Part shown: positions 46,036 to 54,150 of the stretch, in pieces | Position numbering within the stretch: position 1 is the stretch's first letter | Layout of the letters: the number at the start of each line of letters is the position of its first letter | Assembly (NCBI GenBank): GCA_965662685.1 | Contig: CBFIIQ010000005.1 | Coordinates: forward strand, 31,878-95,877 | Reading direction: 5' to 3' | Length of the DNA stretch: 64,000 nt | DNA from: Eutrophocola sp965662685 | GTDB lineage: Bacteria > Pseudomonadota > Gammaproteobacteria > Pseudomonadales > Pseudohongiellaceae | Made by a program: the position numbers and the translations under genes | Notes under the pieces: model-generated | The model's database searches: none | What the model saw: only the letters and a program-made list of their open reading frames with translations | What the model was told of the DNA's origin: nothing

Positions 46036-46998
46036 TTATTTCTTAGTTACTCTCTTCCTGGCCTTATTTTTTTTTACCAGGCTTCTTTTTTTTAATCCGG
46101 TTTTTATTTTTTTTCGTTGAATTAATTTTTTAGCCGCTTTTTTACCTGACGCCGATTTGTTTTCCTGCGTATAAAACGCGTTGATTACTTTTCTAAAACA
46201 ACCATTAAAAGAACTAAGCTTTCTTTCTCCGCCAGTACACTGAACATACGATTGCCAGCGCTCATCTCTATTCTTATATTCTTTTAAAAGATCCTGAAGA
46301 ACGCTGTAACGCACGTTTTTCCGCAGGCTAAAGAAAACCCTTGTCGCACAGCGTATATATTGACCACGGTTGGACGTTGAGCTGGCACAATCAATAAAGG
46401 GATCATTAAAGGAAATTTCAGTAACCGGGCCCCAGGCGTCAAAGCCAGCGCCACTATTTTGATTAAACTGGTAAAAAGAACTACCAGCATAATCGATTTC
46501 ATCAAGATTAGGCGGTGAAGGATATTGATCAACGCTTTTCACAATGCCCCCGGTTGAATCATAAAAACTAATCCCAGCCTGTGTTTTTACTGTAACGAGT
46601 GGATCGTCACCATACCAGTACATCTGCTCCCTAATGCTATCGGTAAAATCAATATCATCAAGCGCAGAGGTAATATTGTTAAGTCCGCCCTTTTCCACGC
46701 CACTGTTCACTACTATGCCATCTTCGTCATAAATAGAATATTCAATGCTTTGAATGGTGTCGTAATAAAATACCTGCTCCATATGGGGATACCGGTATAT
46801 TTCTGCACCATCTGTTGCAGGCTGGTAAGTTAATTTTGCGGAATAGGAGTAGTTGTATATTTTTTCCCCTGTCAATAAATCAACATAAATATCCAACGGC
46901 CCGGATACTGTGAAATAATTTTGTGCCAGGACCAAAGGGCTTATCAGCAAGAGCAATATTATTACACTTAAATCACGAAGTTTTCCTACATTACCCAT
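46036..46998 (-). CDS. secreted protein of unknown function with Lys/Arg-rich C-terminus
   Basis: 320 residues from the ATG at 46998, six bases after GGAG; earlier starts lack such a site and precede the signal. A signal peptide (VIILLLLISPLVLAQ) is followed by a mixed beta domain with IYVDLLTGEKIYNYSYSAKLTY, several Tyr-rich stretches and two Cys pairs (DCASS, RCATR, QCTGG, GCFRK). The last 40 residues are almost entirely Lys, Arg, Ala and Val. I do not recognise the family. A basic tail of this kind may bind acidic polymer or nucleic acid. It lies between glmS and glrR on the same strand. Confidence 0.7.
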   Translation of the reverse strand: MGNVGKLRDLSVIILLLLISPLVLAQNYFTVSGPLDIYVDLLTGEKIYNYSYSAKLTYQPATDGAEIYRYPHMEQVFYYDTIQSIEYSIYDEDGIVVNSGVEKGGLNNITSALDDIDFTDSIREQMYWYGDDPLVTVKTQAGISFYDSTGGIVKSVDQYPSPPNLDEIDYAGSSFYQFNQNSGAGFDAWGPVTEISFNDPFIDCASSTSNRGQYIRCATRVFFSLRKNVRYSVLQDLLKEYKNRDERWQSYVQCTGGERKLSSFNGCFRKVINAFYTQENKSASGKKAAKKLIQRKKIKTGLKKRSLVKKNKARKRVTKK

Positions 46999-47294
46999 AA
47001 TCATCTCCATTTTTATACAATCAATGTTAACGTTTAAATTCAACATGCTTGGCCCATCTGAATCCAAAAGAAATCGTTTCCTGCCTTCTTTTTTGATTAG
47101 GCGCCTGTAAAAATGAGATTTATATCAGGTAAAACCATTAAATACGCTTACGGGAATATCCCAACCGCTTATTAATTATTTGAGCAATGCAATTGCCAAA
47201 AAAAAGCCGATTTTTTTAACAACACGCGTATGAAACCATGGGCATCACAAGAATAGCCTTGGCTAATGTTGCTGCTGTAACAAAAAGGAATAAA

Positions 47295-48677
47295 TCATTC
47301 ATTGCCGTTATTATTGCGAAATTCAGCGGCCTCAAGTCCATGTCGCCGCAACAACTTGTAAAATTCAGTACGATTACGTTTGGCAAGTCTTGAGGCCAGC
47401 GCAATCTTTCCCTCTGTCAGGTTTAACAGTCGTACCAGGTAATTTCGTTCAAACTGTTCTCTGGCCTCATTCAAGCTGAGCAATTTATCCGGTTTGAATC
47501 TCAAAGAACGTTCAACGAGACTACTGGAAATAATCTTTGTTGTGGAAAGCACAACGCATTGTTCTACAACATTATATAGCTGCCTCACATTTCCCGGCCA
47601 AGGGGCAATGAGCAGCATTTCAGCTGCTTTGGGTGAAAATTTTTTTACTTCACTGCTGTTTTTTTTGGCTATTTGCCTACAAAAATTATCTGCCAACAAC
47701 AGGATATCCTCCCTGCGCTCGCTTAATGGCGGTAACTCCAGTGTGATGACATTCAATCGGTAAAAGAGGTCTTCACGAAATGTTTTTTCAGTAATTTTCT
47801 TCATCAGGTCCTGATGAGTAGCAGCTATAATACGGACATCAATTGCTTGCGTTTTCGTTGAGCCCAGAGCCCGAATTTCCTGCTGTTCCAATACCCGCAA
47901 TAGTTTCGCCTGGGCAGAAACTGGCATATCACCAATTTCATCAAGGAAAATTGTGCCTCCATTAGCGGACAGAAAAAGGCCTTTATGGGTCTTGTTGGCT
48001 CCGGTAAAGGAACCAGCTGTATGCCCGAACAACTCCGACTCAATCAGGCTTTCAGGAATAGCCGCACAATTCAATGTCATGAATGTTTTATCCCTGCGCG
48101 GGCTGGCCTTGTGAATTGCCCTGGCCAGCAACTCCTTACCTGTACCTGTTTGGCTCTGAATCAGGATACTGATATCCGATTTTGCCACGGCCCTGGTTTG
48201 CTGCAATAGAGACTCCATTGAGGCACTACGACTGATAATTTCCTCTCGCCAGGCCATTTCACCAGCACTATTTCTCTGATCCGAAATATTCCCATTATAT
48301 TTCATAGCCTTACCCAGATTACCCAACAGCAACTCTGCATCAAAAGGTTTTACCAGGTAACTGAATACGCCTTTTTGAGTAGCCGCCACAGCATCGGGAA
48401 TTGTGCCGTTGGAGGTAAGAACAATAACCGGTAATCCAGGGTTATGATTCTGGATTTCTTCAAACAACGCCATGCCATCCATCTCAGGCATTTTCAGGTC
48501 AGTGATAACCACATGTGGTTGAAATAAAGCCAGTTGAGACAGGGCTTTCTTCGCACTATTAACGGCATGTACCCTGTAATTATTCGCCTTCAGTCGCAGG
48601 CTAATCAGATGCAGCAAATCCTCGTCATCATCGACCAGTAATATTCTGTTACTGCCTGCCTGCACATTGGTATTCAT
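47295..48677 (-). CDS. glrR: sigma-54-dependent response regulator GlrR (QseF)
   Basis: 460 residues. Receiver domain with the phospho-acceptor Asp60 in VVITDLKMPEMDG; AAA+ domain with Walker A TGTGKELLARAIHKASPR, ESELFGH, the sigma-54 contact loop as GSFTGA (usually GAFTGA), DEIGDMP and the WPGNVRQL segment; C-terminal Fis-type HTH ending RNRTEFYKLLRRHGLE, which closely matches E. coli GlrR. It would activate sigma-54 promoters once phosphorylated by GlrK. Its ATG overlaps the upstream stop (ATGA). Confidence 0.92.
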   Translation of the reverse strand: MNTNVQAGSNRILLVDDDEDLLHLISLRLKANNYRVHAVNSAKKALSQLALFQPHVVITDLKMPEMDGMALFEEIQNHNPGLPVIVLTSNGTIPDAVAATQKGVFSYLVKPFDAELLLGNLGKAMKYNGNISDQRNSAGEMAWREEIISRSASMESLLQQTRAVAKSDISILIQSQTGTGKELLARAIHKASPRRDKTFMTLNCAAIPESLIESELFGHTAGSFTGANKTHKGLFLSANGGTIFLDEIGDMPVSAQAKLLRVLEQQEIRALGSTKTQAIDVRIIAATHQDLMKKITEKTFREDLFYRLNVITLELPPLSERREDILLLADNFCRQIAKKNSSEVKKFSPKAAEMLLIAPWPGNVRQLYNVVEQCVVLSTTKIISSSLVERSLRFKPDKLLSLNEAREQFERNYLVRLLNLTEGKIALASRLAKRNRTEFYKLLRRHGLEAAEFRNNNGNE

Positions 48678-49261
48678 TGTTGTCCCTGCAACTGCTCTCG
48701 TTCTATCAGGTTTTGTTCTATAGAGGTTAATGCTTCAATCTGTTTTTCCAATTGCCGCGCCTTTTCATGTAACACTTCCAATTTAACCTGGTCAGACTGC
48801 TGGCTAGCTTCTACTTCTGTTAATGCTTTTTTGTTTTCCAGCAATAAAAACCAGATTTTCGCAAGTGCCTGATACTCCAGTTGTTTGGTATCAGTAGATG
48901 GCTTGTCCCGGGCCAGCTCTACTGCTATCAACTCCATGGCATCGCGCTCAGTTGTTTCAGTGGATGTCCATGGCACACTGAGCAGTAATGCCAATTGAAT
49001 GGCATTTACAGGTGAGTCCCCGTTTTGTTTTTCGTTTTCAAGTCGAATCTTTTCTATAACAAGCTCCTCATCACTTGCTGATTTAAGCCAGGTAAAATAT
49101 TCAAGGGGAGAAACAGGTATATTTTTATTACCGGCATTACCTGCATCAGGAGTATAGAACTCACCAATCACAGCACAGGACAAAAGCCAGGGAAAAGACA
49201 GCAAAAGCAGCACTATTTTCATGAGCTTATGGTTATTGTGAACTGTCGACAGATATTTCAT
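48674..49261 (-). CDS. qseG: QseG/YfhG-like outer-membrane lipoprotein
   Basis: 195 residues. The ATG at 49261 overlaps the glrK stop (ATGA) and has GGAG five to six bases upstream; an ATG at 49222 gives a shorter leader. Lipobox WLLSC near residue 29. The rest is helical with a probable C-terminal coiled coil rich in Glu, Gln and Leu. In enterobacteria this protein sits between glrK and glrR and transmits envelope signals to the kinase; the same order here supports the assignment, as overall similarity is modest. Confidence 0.8.
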   Translation of the reverse strand: MKYLSTVHNNHKLMKIVLLLLSFPWLLSCAVIGEFYTPDAGNAGNKNIPVSPLEYFTWLKSASDEELVIEKIRLENEKQNGDSPVNAIQLALLLSVPWTSTETTERDAMELIAVELARDKPSTDTKQLEYQALAKIWFLLLENKKALTEVEASQQSDQVKLEVLHEKARQLEKQIEALTSIEQNLIEREQLQGQQ

Positions 49262-50691
49262 TCAGTCTCCGTGTGTTCAGCCTGGAAAGAAATTTGAAAA
49301 TGCGCTCCTTTTACACTTTCGCGCAATTCAATAGCTCCCTTGTTTGCAAGAATGTATTCCCTGGCTATAGCCAACCCCAGGCCACTCCCTTTAAGGAATT
49401 CTTTTCCCTGTTGGGCGCCCTGGTAAAATGCAGAAAATATCTTGTCCCGTTCATGGACAGCAATCCCTGGCCCTTCATCAGAAATATCAAATAAAACCCG
49501 GCCATCATGTTGCTTCAGACTAATTTCAACAATACTGCCAGCTGGTGAATACTTAATCGCATTGGTCAGTAAATTATCGATAATTACCCGAAACTGTTCA
49601 GCGTCTCCTTTTACAGTGACGTTATTGAGCTTACTGACGATTTTTATTTTGCAGGACCTGATGATCAACTCATGACTGGCGATGACTTTTTCAACGACAT
49701 TGTCCAGACGAACCGGGCTCCGTCTGGCCTCTAACACGGAGAAACTTTCTAACTGATATCGAAGTAGATCATCTACCAGTACCTGTAGGCGCTGGCAGTG
49801 TTTACGCTGTATGCAGATGATTTTTTTTTGTTCTTTGGACAATACTCCCACCACATCATCATGAAGCAGAGCAGCACTTTCACCGATAGCGGCTAGTGGT
49901 GTTTTAAGTTCATGGGAAACATGACGGAAAAATGATGACCGATGCTGTTCTAGTTTGCGCAGTCTGACTCTTAGCCAGTTAAGTAAACTACCCAGTTTAA
50001 CCAGATCCCTGGGGCCTGAAATATTAATACCTTTATCATAATGACCGCTACCAAGCTCGGTAATTGCCTTTTCTATCTGCAATAGCGGTCGGGTAATCAG
50101 TGCTGTAAAAACACCAGCAAGGAGTAATGCGATACTAATCAGGAATACAGACTGCAATTTCAAGATATTCTGGGTTTCTGCTGTTTCCTGGCGAATATCC
50201 CGTAATTGCAGGCTGGTCCATTGATTTATCTGCCCTGAAACCTGGTCGGTAAAGGCCAGTAATTGAAGATTTAATGGTTGTAATTCACCAACATCCTGGA
50301 CTGCCTTTTTCATCAGCATTTCATAAATAGCAGATTCATTACTAATCAGAGAATTAATGATGTCACTCATTTGATCTCCCAATTCAAGTAAACCAAGTGC
50401 ATGGACAGCATCCTGAAACGTATTACGCCTGTCCGTATATACCTTGAGAATTTCTTTATCGCCCACCACCATATACTGCATGGCATTTCGCTCCATCGCA
50501 GAGGCCTGATCTGTCAATGTCCTGCTTAACTGCATGGTGCTGACAGTTTCACCAATGATTTGCTGACTCTGCTCACTGAGTCCATTTAATTGTCTGGCGG
50601 TAATGATTAAAGTGATGAGCAGAATTCCTGACACCAACATAAAGCCTATTATGGTCAACTGAAAAATTGATTTTGGCTTAAGAGAAACCAT
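49258..50691 (-). CDS. glrK: sensor histidine kinase GlrK (QseE)
   Basis: 477 residues. Two membrane segments (about 13-33 and 180-200) flank a helical periplasmic domain; HAMP follows, then the H box HVSHELKTPLAAIGESAALL (His about 260), N box DNLLTNAIKYSPAG, G1 DEGPGI and G2 GSGLGLAIA. It phosphorylates GlrR. Gene order glrK-qseG-glrR with ATGA overlaps at both junctions matches the E. coli operon. No strong Shine-Dalgarno site precedes the ATG. Confidence 0.9.
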   Translation of the reverse strand: MVSLKPKSIFQLTIIGFMLVSGILLITLIITARQLNGLSEQSQQIIGETVSTMQLSRTLTDQASAMERNAMQYMVVGDKEILKVYTDRRNTFQDAVHALGLLELGDQMSDIINSLISNESAIYEMLMKKAVQDVGELQPLNLQLLAFTDQVSGQINQWTSLQLRDIRQETAETQNILKLQSVFLISIALLLAGVFTALITRPLLQIEKAITELGSGHYDKGINISGPRDLVKLGSLLNWLRVRLRKLEQHRSSFFRHVSHELKTPLAAIGESAALLHDDVVGVLSKEQKKIICIQRKHCQRLQVLVDDLLRYQLESFSVLEARRSPVRLDNVVEKVIASHELIIRSCKIKIVSKLNNVTVKGDAEQFRVIIDNLLTNAIKYSPAGSIVEISLKQHDGRVLFDISDEGPGIAVHERDKIFSAFYQGAQQGKEFLKGSGLGLAIAREYILANKGAIELRESVKGAHFQISFQAEHTETE

Positions 50692-51109
50692 AATTGTTTA
50701 TATATAAAAGGAATTAATTCTTGATAAGGGCACAACTCTATCTATGACAAAATATTATTTTTAGTTTCAGATCAAAATTTTAAGTGAAATCTGTATTTCT
50801 TCTATACAAATATTTTTTTTATGGTAGGGACAGGTACATAGAATATTTGGGATCTGACCCCATTTATCCATTTATCTTACCCCATTGATCTTTCTGCCGA
50901 TGACCGTCGGGATGGCACGACAAATATTGTATTTTATTTCAACAGGTTGTATTAACTTATCGAAAGGTGGCGGGATAAACCGACAATATAACCGCGAAAA
51001 TATTTTTGTATTTTCTTGTTTATAACTCTTTAATGGGTAAATACTTGATTGAAAAGAAAGGCATAAAGAATCCCGGAAGGCAGTGTTTTACTACCTACCG
51101 GGGTTCGAT
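50692..51109. other. 418-bp AT-rich gap upstream of glrK
   Basis: No coding region is supported here. It includes a run of short Ts and As, a GGGACAGGTACATAG...TGGGATCTGACCCC stretch near 50827-50860 that resembles dispersed noncoding sequences, and the hairpin at 51069-51105. I see no convincing sigma-54 site. Confidence 0.5.
51069..51105 (-). terminator. probable terminator stem-loop of the EF-hand gene
   Basis: Arms 51069-51080 and 51094-51105 pair with two mismatches around a 13-base loop, beginning five bases after the stop codon at 51110-51112. On the minus strand a pyrimidine-rich stretch follows, but no clean T run, so strength is uncertain. Confidence 0.4.
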
Positions 51110-51463
51110 TTACTGAATATCCAGATATATTTCGTTAGTCAGGCCCTGCTTCAACTTATTCCATTGCGCCTTCAGTTCCTGCAACATTACCTGATAATCG
51201 CGCTCTCTAATCCGACTATCCTGACAGCCAGATTGTGCTGGCAATTCAAGTGTCGGGATTGCATATTTGGCCTCGGACCTATCGACAAACCCGTTATTAT
51301 TTAAATCAACAATAATCCCGGGCAAAGCCTGCCTGGCCTCTTTAGAACTAAGAACACCATCATTATCAGTATCTGCCAGACGAAATTCAGGTGGTGCTGA
51401 AAACGAATTTTCACAACAAACAAACAATGTAATTATCGCAAATACGGCATATATATTTTTCAT
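51110..51463 (-). CDS. secreted EF-hand calcium-binding protein
   Basis: 117 residues. Signal peptide about 1-22 (FAIITLFVCCENSFSA); two EF-hand loops, DTDNDGVLSSKE and DLNNNGFVDRSE, each with Asp/Asn at positions 1, 3 and 5 and Glu at 12; a helical tail with one Cys follows (CQDSRIRERDYQVMLQ). Small two-EF-hand proteins of this kind are common in marine gammaproteobacteria and act as periplasmic Ca-binding proteins. No partner is evident. Confidence 0.8.
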   Translation of the reverse strand: MKNIYAVFAIITLFVCCENSFSAPPEFRLADTDNDGVLSSKEARQALPGIIVDLNNNGFVDRSEAKYAIPTLELPAQSGCQDSRIRERDYQVMLQELKAQWNKLKQGLTNEIYLDIQ

Positions 51464-52418
51464 AAGAACTCCATATCATGAATGTAATTTAACAAGACTA
51501 CCCAGCAGTTATTTCTGTAACTGCCCCGAATCAAATTCAGCAATTCTTATGCCAACGAACTTATTTTTTTGTTATATTGTGATACCTGATCCTTCTATAT
51601 TTTATATAGTTTATATATTTCCTTTAATCCACAATTATGCACACTATTAACTACTAACAAATGACACAATTAAACTAAATAAATACTTTATTTTTCAAAA
51701 TTTATATCTTTAACCACGTTTCAATCCGGTAACAAATGGTATCCTTGCAACCAACACATAAAGGGGGTGTTGTTTAAATAGCATGGCACCAGCATTACAG
51801 GGAACTACATAATAAAGTCAGTTTAGCCATCAAACGATCTGCAAATCAAAACCAACCGGCATAACCAAAAATCTATTTTGTAATTGTTAAATTAATACTT
51901 TACTTTCATCTTCTGATACAGCCTTATGCTTTGTCACTATTACTCAAATTCAAAATATTCAAGACACCACCCGCAATTTTCATTTCAACAATGAAAAGCA
52001 AAATATATTTTATTCTGGGCGACATACTAACGAGATGAAAAAGAATATTTACAGGAACAACGCTGCATTATAAATGCATCCATTTTTTTACGGCCGGGGG
52101 GAATAACGTATAGCTGCCAACTACTACTTAAATCTATTTCCGGGAATTAACGCTTGAAAGGGACATCAAATACCCAGTCTAACCTTCCACCTTGCAGAAA
52201 CGATTTTGTTACATAAAAGAAATATTATTGAATTTATTTTGTTACATGAACGCCATATTAATACCTTTTTTATACAAATTCTCTATTTCAATACATACAT
52301 TCCAAATCATTTATGAAAAATTCATCCAGACTCTCAATTAGTTGTTGTCTAGACTTTGGACACCGTTTATTCTTGCCTTTCTTAAACCATAATTTTAATA
52401 AGGAGTCTTCAAGTCCAC
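51464..52418. other. 955-bp AT-rich intergenic region between divergent genes
   Basis: This gap lies between the EF-hand gene (minus) and the cyclase gene (plus). It is strongly AT-rich, with long A and T runs, and no coding frame is supported. A candidate cyclase promoter is at 52345-52373. A regulatory or horizontally acquired, H-NS-like silenced stretch is possible but not shown. Confidence 0.6.
52345..52373 (+). promoter_or_regulatory. possible sigma-70 promoter of the cyclase gene
   Basis: TTGTCT (52345-52350) and TATTCT (52368-52373) are 17 bases apart, each with four consensus matches, ending 45 bp before the ATG at 52419. AAGGAG lies 13 bases before that ATG, a long spacing. Confidence 0.35.
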
Positions 52419-53822
52419 ATGGCCTCAGTTGAAAATCTCACCATAATGTTTACTGATATTGAAGGATTTTCTGAACTGGTGGCAAACTTACCCCGCACAG
52501 TAAGCAAGAACATTCTTCAAATTCATGACCGCATTCTCAGCAGAGTTATCAATAATTTTGGTGGCAATACCATAAAATCAATTGGTGACTCTTTCCTCGT
52601 TACATTTAGATCACCCACTGATGCTGTTCTTTGTGGGATGGCAATGCACGATGCATTGTGGGATGCCAATAAAAACAATGACCTTGAAATACCCCTCGCT
52701 ATTCGAGTCTCGCTGAATGCAGGCGAAGTAAGACTCAGCAACCGCGATGTTTTTGGCGAGGCTGTTAACATTGCTTCCCGACTTGAAAAGATAACACCTA
52801 CCAATGCAGTTTATTTAACCGAAGCCGTTTACCTTTCCATGAGTAAATCCGAAGTAAACCTGGAAAAAATTGACAGCTTTCAATTTAAAGGCATTACGGA
52901 CAAGGTCAATGTTTATCAGGCAAGACATAAACCACTGGGACATGTCCAGGGCACTTCATCCAATCCTGATGACATCTGCTATCCCTATGGAGGCGCCCAT
53001 ATTCACCATAAACCTGAACAGGATTCACATCACACGGGCAAATCGATTATTTTAATCTGCTCATTGATAGTGGCTGTATTTTCGACTTGGTGGGCAACAC
53101 TAAATTCACCAGAGATAGTGCTGGATAAAATACCTGTCGAATATAACAATCAGGCCATGTCCGGAACAGCACAAGAAGTGGCAGCTTTATCTGACGACAG
53201 CATTGATGTTACGAACAGGTTACAAAATCAGGCAAATCCTTTACTGGAGGCAGGTGATTACCTGGGGCTTGAAAGAATAATCACCGACAATAATGGCCAG
53301 TATACAAACAATGCTTATCTGCAACTAATAACCGCACATACAGATGTCTATTTCAAACGCTATTCAAGCGCAGTTACCAATTATCAAAAAGCGTTTATTT
53401 CAAATCCTTTTCTGGCCGAGGAGGCATTAGCTGTAAAAAATTTGATGCTGTTACTTGAGCAGGAACGAGTCGATGCCAGCAAACTTATTGCGCAAAACCT
53501 GAATAATCAGGTAATACAAAAACTGGGAGAACGTACCGGACAGCCCGGACTTACTGGTCGCTATGATGCTTTTTACTTACTCAAGGATTCCGGCAATGGC
53601 CAATCCATAGATCGTGTCGGTCTGAATATCCAGGATTTACAGGAACTGGATAATTGCAAAATGAAAAAAACTGCTGTCATAGAATTAAAGCGATTGGCGG
53701 ACGAACGCTCCCTGGAAGCACTTAAAGAATCTATCAATGTAGGTCCTCTGGGGATGATCAAAAATTTTTGTCTTCGTAAAGACGCAAGAAAAGCCATTGA
53801 GCTTATCGAAGCAAAATCTTAA
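52419..53822 (+). CDS. class III adenylate cyclase with a membrane anchor and extracytoplasmic C-terminal domain
   Basis: 467 residues. The cyclase domain is N-terminal: metal-binding Asp13 (FTDIEGFS) and Asp57 (IGDSFLVTF), Lys53 and Asp110 as the likely adenine-specifying pair, Asn117 and Arg121 in FGEAVNIASRLE for transition-state binding. One membrane segment lies at about 207-226 (ILICSLIVAVFSTWWA). The C-terminal 240 residues would face the periplasm and look helical with TPR-like pieces (YSSAVTNYQKAF). All catalytic residues are present, so it is probably an active adenylate cyclase sensing an envelope signal. Guanylate cyclase activity is less likely. Confidence 0.85.
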   Translation: MASVENLTIMFTDIEGFSELVANLPRTVSKNILQIHDRILSRVINNFGGNTIKSIGDSFLVTFRSPTDAVLCGMAMHDALWDANKNNDLEIPLAIRVSLNAGEVRLSNRDVFGEAVNIASRLEKITPTNAVYLTEAVYLSMSKSEVNLEKIDSFQFKGITDKVNVYQARHKPLGHVQGTSSNPDDICYPYGGAHIHHKPEQDSHHTGKSIILICSLIVAVFSTWWATLNSPEIVLDKIPVEYNNQAMSGTAQEVAALSDDSIDVTNRLQNQANPLLEAGDYLGLERIITDNNGQYTNNAYLQLITAHTDVYFKRYSSAVTNYQKAFISNPFLAEEALAVKNLMLLLEQERVDASKLIAQNLNNQVIQKLGERTGQPGLTGRYDAFYLLKDSGNGQSIDRVGLNIQDLQELDNCKMKKTAVIELKRLADERSLEALKESINVGPLGMIKNFCLRKDARKAIELIEAKS

Positions 53823-54150
53823 CTAATACTTCATCCCCGCATGACAATTGATAATAGCCGTAAACATTTTTTACATTTTTCTGTAATCCCCCTACATAAA
53901 TCCCCTACCTCCCGTAGCAGACATTCATAGCCATCTTTAGGTAATTCATCCCATAGTTCTGAAATACAAACTTTTATATCTTCTGGTTCATACGATCTGC
54001 AGGCCACAACCAAGTATGAAACTCTTTCAGCCAACTGCTTAAGCCAACTTCTTAAGCCAACTACAGCAATAAGAGAAATCACTTGAAAATGTGGATAGCA
54101 CAATCAGCTCTTGAGGCTGACCAGGTCATGGCAAAGCAGGACAGGATTTG
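53823..54150. other. 328-bp gap with a 13-bp triplet repeat
   Basis: No gene is supported; a 90-codon frame on the minus strand begins with TTG and I reject it. The stretch includes three copies of a 13-bp repeat (54029-54067). AGGA at 54138-54141 and 54143-54146 serve the downstream ATG at 54151. Confidence 0.5.
54029..54067. repeat. 13-bp tandem repeat, three units
   Basis: AGCCAACTGCTTA, AGCCAACTTCTTA and AGCCAACTACAGC are consecutive. The unit is not a multiple of three, which speaks against this being coding sequence. Confidence 0.75.

Noticed and set aside
50912..50932. TGGCACG on the plus strand as a sigma-54 promoter
   Set aside because: The -12 element is missing at the required distance and the orientation does not serve any gene that would need it.
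53831..54103. 90-codon reading frame on the minus strand between the cyclase and fusion genes
   Set aside because: It starts with TTG, has no clear ribosome site, includes a 13-bp repeat that does not keep frame, and has no family resemblance.
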